64,000 nucleotides of DNA from Natronincola ferrireducens (GTDB lineage: Bacteria; Bacillota; Clostridia; Peptostreptococcales; Natronincolaceae): assembly GCF_900100845.1 (NCBI RefSeq), contig NZ_FNFP01000003.1, forward strand, positions 62,001-126,000, read 5' to 3'. Under the pieces are notes generated by a model, which searched no databases, was not told the DNA's origin, and saw nothing but the letters and a program-made list of their open reading frames with translations. How positions within the stretch are numbered: the stretch's first letter is position 1; each line of letters opens with the position of its first letter. Made by a program: the position numbers and the translations under genes. Of this stretch, positions 26,747 through 35,955 are shown piece after piece.

Positions 26747-27892
26747 ATGAGAAGTTTTAAAAGGGTTATGATGTTGATTCTTATACTATGGTTAATTACC
26801 ATGTATAGAAATACATCCCTTATAAATACAACAATTCAAAGGGAAGGCTTAAAGGGAAATATTTCAGGTGAAAAAATATCCTACATATACAATAACAGTA
26901 TTGAGGCTATGGCTCAGAAAACAGCCATACTCAACAATATAGACCTTAATTGGAGGACGATTATAGCTAATTTCATAATAAATATTAATGATTTTATAGG
27001 AAAAAAGGACAACAATTCTTCAGTGGTACAATCCTATACTGAAAAGGAGTTTGTTGTACTAGATATCGAAATAGGTGATTCTGTAGAAAAGGTTATAGAA
27101 TTATTTGGACAACCTAACCGTAAAGATTTAAGTAAATATGGTTTTGACTGGTATATATATAATGAAGATTATAGTAAGTACATTCAAATAGGTATAAAAG
27201 ATGAAAAGGTGGTAGGTGTATATACTAATTCCCCTGCATGGCAGTCAAGAAGAGGAATTCAAGTGGGTAGCAATAAAGAAGTTGTTAATAACCTCCTAGG
27301 AGAACCCCTTGAATATTTAATTAAAGGAAACACCTTTTATTATCTAAGCAATCCTGAAGAAAGTGATACTTATTTAGTAGACAATTATTATGCAACAATT
27401 TTTTATGATCTCCATAATGAATATAGGGTAACGGCTATACAGTTGATAGATAAAAATATAGAAAAAGGTCTGCAGGGATTTTATGGAGAGCCTAGTGAAG
27501 AGTTAAGAGAAAGTTTTGAAAGACAGGTCTTTGATCTTACCAATGCCACAAGGGTGAGATTTGGAAAACCACCCCTCCAATGGGAGGACACTGCAAGAAT
27601 TGCTGCTAGAGGTCATAGTAAAGATATGGCAAAAAGAAACTTTTTCAGTCACGATAATCCAGACGGTAAAGGTCCTTCCGATAGAATAGAAGCTCAAGGA
27701 ATTTATTGGCAAAGATCTGGGGAAAACATAGCAGCTGGTCAAACCTGCGCCATATTTGCCCATGAAAACTGGATGAATTCCATAGGTCATAGGGAAAGTA
27801 TATTAGGTGATTTCAAAAGATTAGGAGTGGGGGTGTATTTTGGAGGAGAATATACCATCTACTATACTCAAAATTTTTACACACCAAGATAA
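26747..27892 (+). CDS. CAP (SCP/PR1) domain protein with CAP-associated N-terminal domain
   Basis: This 381-residue exported protein has an N-terminal hydrophobic helix (about 5-22). A CAP-associated domain with two beta-rich repeats follows (about 110-240; IGDSVEKVIELFGQP, then VGSNKEVVNNLLGEP). The CAP domain (about 255-381) includes HSKDMAKRNFFSH, GENIAAGQ and a final SIGHRESIL region. CAP proteins in Firmicutes act at the cell wall or spore coat; activity is unknown. ATG 26747 is preferred over TTG 26741, because AAGGGAGG at 26731-26738 spaces better. Confidence 0.87.
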   Translation: MRSFKRVMMLILILWLITMYRNTSLINTTIQREGLKGNISGEKISYIYNNSIEAMAQKTAILNNIDLNWRTIIANFIININDFIGKKDNNSSVVQSYTEKEFVVLDIEIGDSVEKVIELFGQPNRKDLSKYGFDWYIYNEDYSKYIQIGIKDEKVVGVYTNSPAWQSRRGIQVGSNKEVVNNLLGEPLEYLIKGNTFYYLSNPEESDTYLVDNYYATIFYDLHNEYRVTAIQLIDKNIEKGLQGFYGEPSEELRESFERQVFDLTNATRVRFGKPPLQWEDTARIAARGHSKDMAKRNFFSHDNPDGKGPSDRIEAQGIYWQRSGENIAAGQTCAIFAHENWMNSIGHRESILGDFKRLGVGVYFGGEYTIYYTQNFYTPR

Positions 27893-27947
27893 GTAAAATA
27901 TAGGAAAAATTTACACGAAAGATTTTCTATTGATCCCCAATAGGCTG

Positions 27948-27976
27948 TTGCCACCTTATAAAGAATTTGATATGAT
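27948..27976 (+). promoter_or_regulatory. Sigma-A-type promoter of the cobalamin operon
   Basis: TTGCCA, a 17-bp spacer, then TATGAT. It ends 24 bp before the riboswitch. Confidence 0.65.
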
Positions 27977-27999
27977 GGGTATAGATTAAAATTAAATAA

Positions 28000-28190
28000 T
28001 TTAATGCTTGGTGCTTAGAAGCTTAATAGGGAAAGTGGTGAGATGCCACTACAGCCCCCGCTACTGTAAGTGAGGATGAAAACAACAAATACCACTGGAG
28101 AATTTCGGGAAGGTGTTGCTAGTAAGAGGAGTCACGAGTCAGGAGACCTGCCAAACTGTGAAACAAACCTTCGGTGGGAAGGCGTGTTTA
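28000..28190 (+). promoter_or_regulatory. Cobalamin (B12) riboswitch
   Basis: The 5' part reads GCTTGGTGCTTAG and is followed by GGGAAAGTGGTGAGATGCCAC, then CCCCGCTACTGTAA. The canonical B12 box (AGTCAGGAGACCTGCC) is at 28137-28152, with a GGGAAGGCGTG 3' segment. It senses adenosylcobalamin and here precedes cobU and the whole cobalamin operon. A terminator follows at 28214, so ligand binding should stop transcription. Confidence 0.95.
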
Positions 28191-28213
28191 AAATCAATAG
28201 CATTTTGATTTTT

Positions 28214-28248
28214 AGCCCTTACCCAGAGTAGGGGCTTTTCTATTTTAC
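28214..28248 (+). terminator. Riboswitch-controlled terminator
   Basis: AGCCCTTA/TAGGGGCT hairpin (one wobble) followed by a T-rich tail. It sits between the B12 aptamer and cobU. An adjacent AAAATCAA/TTGATTTT hairpin (28190-28212) may be part of the switch. Confidence 0.7.
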
Positions 28249-28269
28249 TGAAATAATTGGGGTGAAACT

Positions 28270-28833
28270 ATGAATAATAATTTTTTAACTTTAGTAACTG
28301 GTGGAGCTAGAAGTGGAAAAAGTAACTTTGGGGAATCTATTTTAAACAATATAGATGGTGAGATTCTATACATAGCTACTGCTCAAGCCTTTGATGAAGA
28401 AATGAAGGATCGGATAAAAAAGCATAGACAAGGTCGACCTAACAACTGGGTTACCTATGAGGGATATAGAAATCTTCATCAAGGAATTGAGGATTATAGG
28501 GGAAAGGTGGCAGGGATTTTTTTAGATTGTATTACCATTATGATAACCAATCTAATGTTGGAACAACCTATAAACTGGGATGAAGCTACAGCCAATGAAA
28601 TAGATATTGTGGAAAAAAATATTCAGCAACAAATAAAGGCATTGATTACAACTGTGAAATCCTTTGGAATTCCAGCTGTTTTTGTGACAAATGAATTAGG
28701 ATTGGGAATTGTTCCTCAAAATAAAATGACTAGAATTTTTCGTGATATAGCAGGAAGGATGAACCAATATATAGCAAAGGAAGCAGGAGAGGTGTATTTT
28801 GTAGTTTGTGGTATACCTAATAAAATAAAATAG
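28270..28833 (+). CDS. cobU: Adenosylcobinamide kinase / adenosylcobinamide-phosphate guanylyltransferase
   Basis: This 187-residue bifunctional enzyme phosphorylates adenosylcobinamide and adds GMP, giving the GDP-cobinamide used by CobS. The P-loop GGARSGKS is at residues 11-18. The CobU-type C-terminal segment (ELGLGIVP, then a DIAGRMNQ helix) is intact. It is the first gene after the B12 riboswitch; cobO starts 13 bp later. Confidence 0.94.
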   Translation: MNNNFLTLVTGGARSGKSNFGESILNNIDGEILYIATAQAFDEEMKDRIKKHRQGRPNNWVTYEGYRNLHQGIEDYRGKVAGIFLDCITIMITNLMLEQPINWDEATANEIDIVEKNIQQQIKALITTVKSFGIPAVFVTNELGLGIVPQNKMTRIFRDIAGRMNQYIAKEAGEVYFVVCGIPNKIK

Positions 28834-28846
28834 GGGGTAGGATAAT

Positions 28847-29392
28847 ATGGTGGTAAAGAAGCTAGAAAAGGGTTTAATACATATTTATACAGGAGATGGG
28901 AAAGGTAAAACAACCGCAGCCTTAGGTCAGGGGACTAGGACGGCTGGCGGGGGATTAAAGGTGCTGATGGTTCAATTTTTAAAGGGAGATGATACGGGAG
29001 AGCTTTATAGCATAGAAAGACTTGCCCCTAACTTTCAATTAATACGATTTGCCGCTATGAACAAATTTTATTTTCAACTTAATGAAGAGGAAAAAGCAGA
29101 AGTAAAAAATAGTGTTAAAGAGGGGCTTTATACAATAAAAAGACATTTAGATGAAGAAAATTATAACTTAATCATATTGGATGAAATTATGGCAGTACTT
29201 TACAATAAAATTATAGCTGTAGAAGAAATAATAGAAATTCTTGATAATAAACCTGATCACATAGAAATGATTTTAACTGGAAGGAATGCTCCAGAAGAAT
29301 TAATAAATCTTGCAGATTATGTAACAGAGATGAGGATGATTAAACACCCCTTTGAAAAAGGAATTTATGCTAGAAAAGGAATTGAAAGCTAA
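28847..29392 (+). CDS. cobO: Cob(I)yrinic acid a,c-diamide adenosyltransferase
   Basis: This 181-residue CobA/CobO/BtuR-type enzyme transfers the adenosyl group of ATP to cob(I)alamin precursors. The P-loop YTGDGKGKTTAALG lies near residues 12-25. NLIILDEIM (Walker B-like) and LTGRNAPEEL follow. The stop overlaps the cobS start by one base. GGGGGTAGGATAAT precedes the ATG. Confidence 0.94.
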   Translation: MVVKKLEKGLIHIYTGDGKGKTTAALGQGTRTAGGGLKVLMVQFLKGDDTGELYSIERLAPNFQLIRFAAMNKFYFQLNEEEKAEVKNSVKEGLYTIKRHLDEENYNLIILDEIMAVLYNKIIAVEEIIEILDNKPDHIEMILTGRNAPEELINLADYVTEMRMIKHPFEKGIYARKGIES

Positions 29393-30135
29393 TGCAAAGA
29401 TTTCTACTAATCCTACAGTTTTTAACAAGAATAACAGTCATACAAAATCCACCCTACGATAAAAATTTTGAAAAAGGTATTGTTTATTTTCCTGTTGTAG
29501 GATTGGTACTGGGTTTAATATTGGCAGCTGTTTATAGAGGTTTATTATATCTACTAAGTCCTACTGTGGCTAGTATTCTAGTGATAGCTTTTTATGTTGC
29601 CCTCACGGGAGGATTGCACCTAGATGGTTTAGGAGATACCTTTGATGGCTTTTACAGTAGTCGTAGCAGAGAAACAATCCTAGAGATTATGAAGGATAGT
29701 CGTTTAGGAACAAATGGCGTTGTAGCTATTTTCTTTTGTTTAACCATCAAGATTTTTGGTATTGCTAGCCTTTCCCAGCAAGTAGGTTTTATCACCATCA
29801 TGCTGATGCCGGTTTTTGGACGGTTAGCTCTTGTTTATGGCTGCTATAAAGTGCCCTATGGCCGCCAGGAGGGGTTAGGACATATATTTATAAACAGAAC
29901 CACCAAGAGGGAATTGATTTATACCATCATCATAACAGTATTGATTACACTTATAGATAAAAAGTCCTTTCTTTTCATAGTCATAGCATGGGTTTTTGCT
30001 AGCCTATTTAAAAACCATAGCAAGAAAATAATCCATGGGATGACAGGGGATACATTGGGGGGCCTATGTGAATTGACAGAGATTTTGTATATACTCTATA
30101 TCTTAGTGTTGCAGACTTTAAACCTACAATTTTAA
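29392..30135 (+). CDS. cobS: Adenosylcobinamide-GDP ribazoletransferase (cobalamin synthase)
   Basis: This 247-residue integral membrane enzyme joins adenosylcobinamide-GDP and alpha-ribazole to form the complete cobamide. The signature HLDGLGDTFDGF lies near residue 80 and several membrane helices follow. It is translationally coupled to cobO. The phosphoribosyltransferase CobT, which makes alpha-ribazole phosphate, is not encoded in this window. Confidence 0.93.
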   Translation: MQRFLLILQFLTRITVIQNPPYDKNFEKGIVYFPVVGLVLGLILAAVYRGLLYLLSPTVASILVIAFYVALTGGLHLDGLGDTFDGFYSSRSRETILEIMKDSRLGTNGVVAIFFCLTIKIFGIASLSQQVGFITIMLMPVFGRLALVYGCYKVPYGRQEGLGHIFINRTTKRELIYTIIITVLITLIDKKSFLFIVIAWVFASLFKNHSKKIIHGMTGDTLGGLCELTEILYILYILVLQTLNLQF

Positions 30136-30309
30136 TATGATCTCCATTGTATTAATAAGTTTTAAAAGATAAATATATATAACTATATATTTAATATTCT
30201 CTGTTACTGGATGTAGAGAATGATTTAAAGGTATAAGGTGAAGAAGGGTTTATCCTTAGGATAGTTAGACCTCAGTCTCAACCTTAACCTTAAATATAGG
30301 AGTGAAATT

Positions 30310-30921
30310 ATGACAAAGCTGTATTTAATTAGACATGGGGAAACTGAAGAAAATGCCAATAGAAGATTTTGTGGATGGACGGATGTTTCCCTAAACCAAT
30401 TAGGAAAATCCCAGGCATTACGTTTAACCAATGCATTTAAAAACATAGAAATCGATGTAATGTATACCAGTAATCTAAGGCGAGCAAAGGAGACAGCCGA
30501 AGCTATTAAAGGAGATAAGAACTATCCTATCCATGAAATAACAAGCCTGAGAGAATTAAATTTTGGTAGAGTAGAGGGGTTGACCATAGAAGAAATTCAA
30601 AAAAACTACCCTGAAGTCTATAGAGAACTAGAAAATGACTATGTGAGGGTGAAATTCCCAGATGGAGAAAGTTTACAGGAAATGCATGAAAGGGTGGTAA
30701 ATGCTCTGGAGGAGATTCTCCATCAGCATAGAGAAAAGCACATCGCCATTATTGCCCATTCCGGTGTAATTCGAAGTATGGTTGCCCATCTTATTACTGG
30801 AAACATAAGCTATCATTGGAATTTTAAAGTAGACCATTGCAGTATAAGTATTATTGAAAAACATGGAGATTTTTGTGTGTTAACAGCTTTAAATGACACT
30901 TGTCATTTAAATGATATATAA
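30310..30921 (+). CDS. cobC: Histidine phosphatase, probable alpha-ribazole phosphatase
   Basis: This 203-residue phosphoglycerate-mutase-like enzyme has the catalytic RHGETEEN at residues 8-15 and the second His in IAHSGVIRSM. The best reading is alpha-ribazole-5'-phosphate phosphatase, because it lies between cobS and btuF in the cobalamin operon. The family alone does not prove substrate. The 174 bp before it hold only a pyrimidine-rich stretch and a weak ribosome site. Confidence 0.8.
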   Translation: MTKLYLIRHGETEENANRRFCGWTDVSLNQLGKSQALRLTNAFKNIEIDVMYTSNLRRAKETAEAIKGDKNYPIHEITSLRELNFGRVEGLTIEEIQKNYPEVYRELENDYVRVKFPDGESLQEMHERVVNALEEILHQHREKHIAIIAHSGVIRSMVAHLITGNISYHWNFKVDHCSISIIEKHGDFCVLTALNDTCHLNDI

Positions 30922-30943
30922 TTATTGAAGGAGGACAACAAGG

Positions 30944-31918
30944 ATGAAACAAAAAAAAATTGTATGGATTGCATGGATGTTGTTAATTGCATTCATGGTT
31001 GTAGGTTGTACAGTAGAAGCACCAATAAATGAAGGTGAAGCTGTAGAGGATGAAGAACAAGGTGAAGGGTTTCCAAGGGAGGTTGTAGATGGGTTAGGTT
31101 ATACAGTAACCATCAATCAAAAACCCGAGAGAATTATCTCAGCTTCCCCAAGTCAGACGGAGACATTATTTATTTTAGGTTTAGCTGATAATATTATTGC
31201 TGTATCAGATTATTGTGATTATCCCCAGGAAGCCCTGGATAAAGAGAAGATAGGGGGGTATAAAAACTTAAATACTGAAAAAATTATTGAGTTATCTCCT
31301 GATATTTTATTTATTTATGGAGATGGAGATGAGGAAGCCATCAAGCTAATAGAAGCTGCAGGAATTACTATAGCTAGGTTTGAACCAGAAACCATTGATG
31401 AAGTCTTTAGTGCTATTACTATCACTGGAGAGATGATGGGTACAGAGGAAAAGGCTGAAACTGTTGTAGCGGAGTTAACTGCGAAACGAGATAGTATTGT
31501 AGAAAAGGTAAAGGAACAAGAAACTGTTAGTGCATTTTATGAAATCTGGCATGAGCCTTTGATGGCAGCTGGTACTGGGTCTTTTATGGATGAGCTAATT
31601 ACTTTAGCTGGGGGAGAAAATGTTGCAAAGGATGCCGAAGGGGCTTATCCCATCTTCAGTGAAGAAGCTCTAGTAGAAAGAAATCCAGAGGTATATTTAA
31701 TACCTGCCAGCCACTATATAGAATTTTTTGACATGACAGAGGAAGATAAAGCCGAGAGAATTGCTGAAATAACCAGTAGACCTGGTTATGGTGAAATAGA
31801 TGCAGTTAAAAACAATCGTATAGAATTATTGGAGCCAAATGTGGTTTCTAGACCAGGGGTTAGAATTGTAGAGGCGTTGGAAATGATAGCCAAGGCCCTG
31901 CACCCTCAATTGTTTTAA
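30944..31918 (+). CDS. btuF: Cobalamin ABC transporter substrate-binding lipoprotein
   Basis: This 324-residue binding protein has a lipoprotein signal peptide with lipobox VVGC. The BtuF/FhuD-type helical-backbone fold follows: PERIISASPSQTETLFILGL, DYCDYP, an acidic ELSPDILF segment and FYEIWHEPLMAAG. It should capture corrinoids outside the membrane for BtuCD. AAGGAGG precedes the ATG. The position inside the B12-controlled operon supports cobalamin over iron or heme as substrate. Confidence 0.88.
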   Translation: MKQKKIVWIAWMLLIAFMVVGCTVEAPINEGEAVEDEEQGEGFPREVVDGLGYTVTINQKPERIISASPSQTETLFILGLADNIIAVSDYCDYPQEALDKEKIGGYKNLNTEKIIELSPDILFIYGDGDEEAIKLIEAAGITIARFEPETIDEVFSAITITGEMMGTEEKAETVVAELTAKRDSIVEKVKEQETVSAFYEIWHEPLMAAGTGSFMDELITLAGGENVAKDAEGAYPIFSEEALVERNPEVYLIPASHYIEFFDMTEEDKAERIAEITSRPGYGEIDAVKNNRIELLEPNVVSRPGVRIVEALEMIAKALHPQLF

Positions 31919-31929
31919 TGAATGAATCC

Positions 31930-31958
31930 ATTCCCGCCCAATTAGGCGGGAATTCATT
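31930..31958 (+). terminator. GC-rich hairpin between btuF and btuC
   Basis: A perfect 9-bp ATTCCCGCC/GGCGGGAAT stem with a 6-nt loop (arms 31930-31938 and 31945-31953) begins 12 bp after the btuF stop. There is no proper T-run, so it may be a partial terminator or mRNA stabiliser that raises binding-protein levels over the permease. Confidence 0.55.
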
Positions 31959-32104
31959 TGTCCTTTGATGTAGTAACTTGTTCTACAATTCAGTGGCAGG
32001 AAAAACCCCCTCTGAATGAACTCACTAAGAGACCAACAGGAAAGTTATTAATCAAACCTTCGGTTATCTACTTAATGATTAAGTCTCATTTTATGGAGGA
32101 AAAC

Positions 32105-33145
32105 ATGAAAAAAAAGAGAAACACCTATAAAGTATTTATTGGATTATTTCTACTGCTAATCCTGGTGATGGTAACTGCTTCCGTAGTAGGAGCTGCTAAT
32201 GTTAGGATAATAGATAGCTTTAAAATATTTTTATCCCATATCCCCTCCATAGGAAACAGTATAGATTTATCAGGAGTTCCTGCACCCCACATTACTATTA
32301 TCTCCAGTATTAGACTTCCAAGAATATTACTGGCCTTTCTGGTGGGTTATGGTCTATCAGTGGTGGGGGTTGCCTTCCAAGGTATGCTGAAAAACCCAAT
32401 GGCAGATCCCTTTATTATCGGAACATCATCTGGAGCGGCGTTGGGGGCAGCTATTGCAATTTTATTAAAGCTTAATACAGCTTTTTTAGGGATGGGATTT
32501 ATTTCTGTATTTGCCTTTGGAGGAGCCTTAGTAGCAACATTAATTGTTTATAACTTAGCTAAAATAAAATCCAAGGTACCTGTTACCACGCTACTGCTGG
32601 CAGGGGTTGCAACTGGACAGTTTTTCACTGCTATTATGTCCTTTATCATGGTGATTTCCTCTAAAGATATAACCAGCATCGTTTTCTGGACAATGGGGAG
32701 TTTTGCTTCTAGAGGCTGGAATCATGTAAAAATAGCTTTTTTACCAATTTTTATTGGCACAATAATTTTATATATTTTCGCAAAGGATTTAAATTTATTG
32801 CTGTTGGGGGAAGAAACTGCTGAAAACATGGGGGTGGAGGTAGAAAAAACCAAGAAAGTTATTTTAGTCACCAGTGCTTTTATCACAGCTGTAGCTGTTT
32901 CTGTAAGTGGCATTATTGGATTTGTGGGATTGATTATTCCCCATATGACTAGAATGATGATTTCTGCTGACAATAGAATTCTTATGCCCGCCAGTGGATT
33001 GGTGGGAGGAATTTTTCTTATTATTGTTGATACCTTTGCTAGAACCATTATCTCACCAACAGAAGTTCCAGTGGGAATTATTACTGCTTTAGCAGGGGGC
33101 CCCTTCTTTATTTATTTACTAAGAACAACCAAGAAAATGATATAG
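32105..33145 (+). CDS. btuC: Cobalamin ABC transporter permease
   Basis: This 346-residue FecCD/BtuC-family permease has about ten helices. Typical segments are SIRLPRILLAFLVG, LGVAFQG-like GVAFQGMLKNPMADP, GTSSGAALGA and the C-terminal FVGLIIPHMTRM. TATGGAGGA lies just before ATG 32105; the frame is open 49 codons further upstream, but that part is hydrophilic and lacks a ribosome site. With btuF and btuD it forms the importer. Confidence 0.88.
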   Translation: MKKKRNTYKVFIGLFLLLILVMVTASVVGAANVRIIDSFKIFLSHIPSIGNSIDLSGVPAPHITIISSIRLPRILLAFLVGYGLSVVGVAFQGMLKNPMADPFIIGTSSGAALGAAIAILLKLNTAFLGMGFISVFAFGGALVATLIVYNLAKIKSKVPVTTLLLAGVATGQFFTAIMSFIMVISSKDITSIVFWTMGSFASRGWNHVKIAFLPIFIGTIILYIFAKDLNLLLLGEETAENMGVEVEKTKKVILVTSAFITAVAVSVSGIIGFVGLIIPHMTRMMISADNRILMPASGLVGGIFLIIVDTFARTIISPTEVPVGIITALAGGPFFIYLLRTTKKMI

Positions 33146-33158
33146 ATAAGGTGATTTT

Positions 33159-34421
33159 ATGGGAAAATCTATTGAAGTCAAGGATATTATATTTAAGTAT
33201 AACGAAACTACAATTTTAAAGGAACTAAACTTAAAAATCGAAGAGAAGGCCTTTACCAGTATTATCGGGCCAAATGGTTCGGGGAAGTCTACATTGTTAA
33301 AAATCATTGCTAAAAATCTGGTACCCCATAGAGGCAATATACTTTTGGGGGATAAAGATTTAAGGGATTATGCTGCCAAGAGCTTAGCACAGGAGATGGC
33401 AGTAGTCCATCAAAGCACGGAGGTAGCTTATGATTTTTCTGTAGAAGATATTGTTCTTATGGGACGACATCCCCATCTCAAAAGGTTTCAAAGGGAGGGG
33501 TTAAGGGATTTTCAAATTGTAAAGGAAGCAATGGAGTTAACTAATACATGGCACTTAAAGGAGAGGTCAATTAACGAAATTAGTGGTGGGGAGAGACAAC
33601 GGGTTATTATAGCTAGAGCCCTAGCACAGGAGCCACAAATTATTTTGTTAGATGAACCTACTTCAGCCCTAGATATCCATCATCAAATGGAAGTATTGGA
33701 TCTCTTAAGGCAACTAAATGAAGAAAAGGGCGTTACCATTGTAGTGGTACTACATGATTTAAACCTTGCGGCTAGATACAGTAAGGAAATTCTCCTCCTA
33801 CATGAAGGCAACAGGATCACTATGGGGAAAACAGAAGAAGTTATTACTGTGGAGAATTTAAAGAAGGCCTATAATATGGAAATGATTGTTGATAGAAATG
33901 TTTATACAGGAGCCCTCCAGGTACTACCTTTATCAACAACTAAGACTTCTTATCAAAGAAAAACAAAAGAAAAAAAACTTCACATTGTATGTGGTGGTGG
34001 AGTAGGTAAGGAGCTTATACAAAGTCTTTATGATGAGGGATATACTATGTCTATAGGGGTTGTCAATATTGGGGATAGTGATTGGGAGATAGCAAATATA
34101 TTAGGGTTAGAAATGGCAGAAGAAAGCCCTTTTTCCCCTATAAGTGATGATGCCTTTGAGGAGGCCTGTAGGCTGGCAGAGAAGGCTGATATAACCATTC
34201 TAACAAGTATTCCTATTGGAAAAGGCAATGTTAAAAATTTATCAATAATCCAGAGGCAGCTAGAAACGGAAAAACCCGTATATTTTTATAAGGCTTATGA
34301 ATCCAATAAAAAATTTGATTATACCGATGGAGAAGGAGAAATACTTTTTGGAAATTTACTGAACAAAGGGTTACAGGTGTTAACTTCAAAGGATAAGTTA
34401 CTAAAAAAATTAGAGGAGTGA
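33159..34421 (+). CDS. btuD: Cobalamin ABC transporter ATPase with extra C-terminal domain
   Basis: Residues 1-255 are a standard BtuD/FepC ATPase: Walker [11 protein letters not shown]-loop VVHQ, signature ISGGERQR, Walker [13 protein letters not shown] and the switch His in VVLHD. The protein is 420 residues long, while BtuD is about 250-260. From about 270 there is an additional domain ([42 protein letters not shown]) that looks like a small alpha/beta, Rossmann-like unit. Its function is unknown; sensing of a ligand or corrinoid is only a guess. Five bp separate it from cbiP. Confidence 0.88.
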   Translation: MGKSIEVKDIIFKYNETTILKELNLKIEEKAFTSIIGPNGSGKSTLLKIIAKNLVPHRGNILLGDKDLRDYAAKSLAQEMAVVHQSTEVAYDFSVEDIVLMGRHPHLKRFQREGLRDFQIVKEAMELTNTWHLKERSINEISGGERQRVIIARALAQEPQIILLDEPTSALDIHHQMEVLDLLRQLNEEKGVTIVVVLHDLNLAARYSKEILLLHEGNRITMGKTEEVITVENLKKAYNMEMIVDRNVYTGALQVLPLSTTKTSYQRKTKEKKLHIVCGGGVGKELIQSLYDEGYTMSIGVVNIGDSDWEIANILGLEMAEESPFSPISDDAFEEACRLAEKADITILTSIPIGKGNVKNLSIIQRQLETEKPVYFYKAYESNKKFDYTDGEGEILFGNLLNKGLQVLTSKDKLLKKLEE

Positions 34422-34425
34422 GACA

Positions 34426-35952
34426 ATGAATAAAGGAAAGAGTATTATGCTACAGGGGACAGCATCTTCTGTGGGGAAAAGTCTATTGACGGCAGCATTA
34501 TGTAGAATTTTTCATCAGGAGGGATACAGGGTTGCACCCTTTAAATCCCAAAACATGGCGTTAAATTCCTTTATTACAGAAGAAGGTTTAGAAATGGGAC
34601 GGGCTCAGGTATTTCAAGCTGAGGCAGCAGGGATAAAGCCCTCCGCCAAGATGAATCCTATTCTACTAAAGCCAACGGGGGATAGTTATGCTCAAGTAAT
34701 TGTTAAAGGGAAAGTATATAAAAATATGACAGCTGTAGAATACCATGAATTTAAACCTCAACTCCGGGAAATGATTAAAGAGGTTTATGATGGTCTCATT
34801 AATAGCAATGATATTGTTGTTATTGAAGGGGCTGGGAGTCCTGCAGAAATAAATTTGCGGGATAAGGATATTGTTAATATGGGGATGGCAGAAATAGCTG
34901 ATAGTCCTGTTATCCTAATTGGAGATATTGACAAAGGTGGGGTTTTTGCATCCATCTATGGAACCGTTATGCTGTTGACGGAGGAGGAGAGAAAAAGAAT
35001 TAAAGGGGTTATCATTAATAAGTTCCGTGGTGACAAAAGAATTCTAGAGCCTGGATTAAAAATGCTGGAGGATTTGACAGGAATCCCAGTAATAGGGGTG
35101 ATTCCATATGGAGATTTAAATATTGAAGATGAAGACAGCGTAACACAACGATTTACTAGGGAGAGCAATAAGGAAGGAAAGGTAATTGTAGAAGTTATTC
35201 AACTACCTCATATTTCTAACTTTACGGATTTTCATGTTTTTGAAACCCTACCAGATGTTTATCTCCGTTATATAACAAGTGGGGATAGAGTAGGTAACCC
35301 TGATCTCCTAATTATTCCTGGATCAAAAAATACCATTGCTGATTTAAAGTACTTAAGGGAAAGCGGTTTGGAAAAGGAGATTTTAAGGGCTTATGAAGAA
35401 GGGAGTAATGTATTTGGCATATGCGGCGGTTATCAAATTTTGGGACAAAAGATTAAAGATCCATTAGGAGTTGAAAGTAGTATCACAGAGATAAAAGGTC
35501 TAGGTTTATTGGATGTAGAAACTATTTTTGAGGGAGAAAAAGTTACAACTCAGGTGGAGGGAAGGGTTACCTTTGAAGATGAAGGATTGATGAAGCATTG
35601 TAAAAACACATCAATAAAGGGCTATGAGATCCATATGGGAAGAACAAAGCTAGGTAAGGATGTAGAAGCTTTGGTAACCATTGATAAAAAGCTGGGGGAA
35701 ACAGTTGCATACAAGGATGGGGCTGTGGATAAAGAGGGTAGGGTTTTTGGCACCTATCTCCACGGTATATTTGATGAAGTAGCTTTTACCCAAAGGATGA
35801 TCTCCAATATTCTAACAAAAAAAGGGCTTACCCCTTCAGCAACACAACCCATGACCTTTGAGGAATTTAAAAATAAAGAGTATGACAAACTAGCAAAGCT
35901 GGTGAAGGAAAATTTAGATATGAATAAAATATATGAAATTATGGAGGAATAG
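34426..35952 (+). CDS. cbiP: Cobyric acid synthase (glutamine-hydrolysing)
   Basis: This 508-residue enzyme amidates adenosylcobyrinic a,c-diamide at four carboxylates to give adenosylcobyric acid. The N-terminal synthetase has the P-loop GTASSVGKS. The C-terminal glutaminase has its Cys333 in [10 protein letters not shown] and the catalytic His in GTYLHGIFD. The CbiP (CobQ) identity is favoured over CbiA by length, the N-terminal sequence and the neighbouring cbiB. CbiA, the preceding enzyme, is not in the window. Confidence 0.93.
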   Translation: MNKGKSIMLQGTASSVGKSLLTAALCRIFHQEGYRVAPFKSQNMALNSFITEEGLEMGRAQVFQAEAAGIKPSAKMNPILLKPTGDSYAQVIVKGKVYKNMTAVEYHEFKPQLREMIKEVYDGLINSNDIVVIEGAGSPAEINLRDKDIVNMGMAEIADSPVILIGDIDKGGVFASIYGTVMLLTEEERKRIKGVIINKFRGDKRILEPGLKMLEDLTGIPVIGVIPYGDLNIEDEDSVTQRFTRESNKEGKVIVEVIQLPHISNFTDFHVFETLPDVYLRYITSGDRVGNPDLLIIPGSKNTIADLKYLRESGLEKEILRAYEEGSNVFGICGGYQILGQKIKDPLGVESSITEIKGLGLLDVETIFEGEKVTTQVEGRVTFEDEGLMKHCKNTSIKGYEIHMGRTKLGKDVEALVTIDKKLGETVAYKDGAVDKEGRVFGTYLHGIFDEVAFTQRMISNILTKKGLTPSATQPMTFEEFKNKEYDKLAKLVKENLDMNKIYEIMEE

Positions 35953-35955
35953 GAG

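Noticed and set aside
30269-30295. Short pyrimidine-rich repeat (ACCTTA twice) before cobC
   Set aside because: Only two copies of a 6-mer with no symmetry; too short to support a repeat or regulatory call.
31958-32104. 49-codon N-terminal extension of btuC
   Set aside because: Hydrophilic, no ribosome site at its start, and a strong site lies before ATG 32105.
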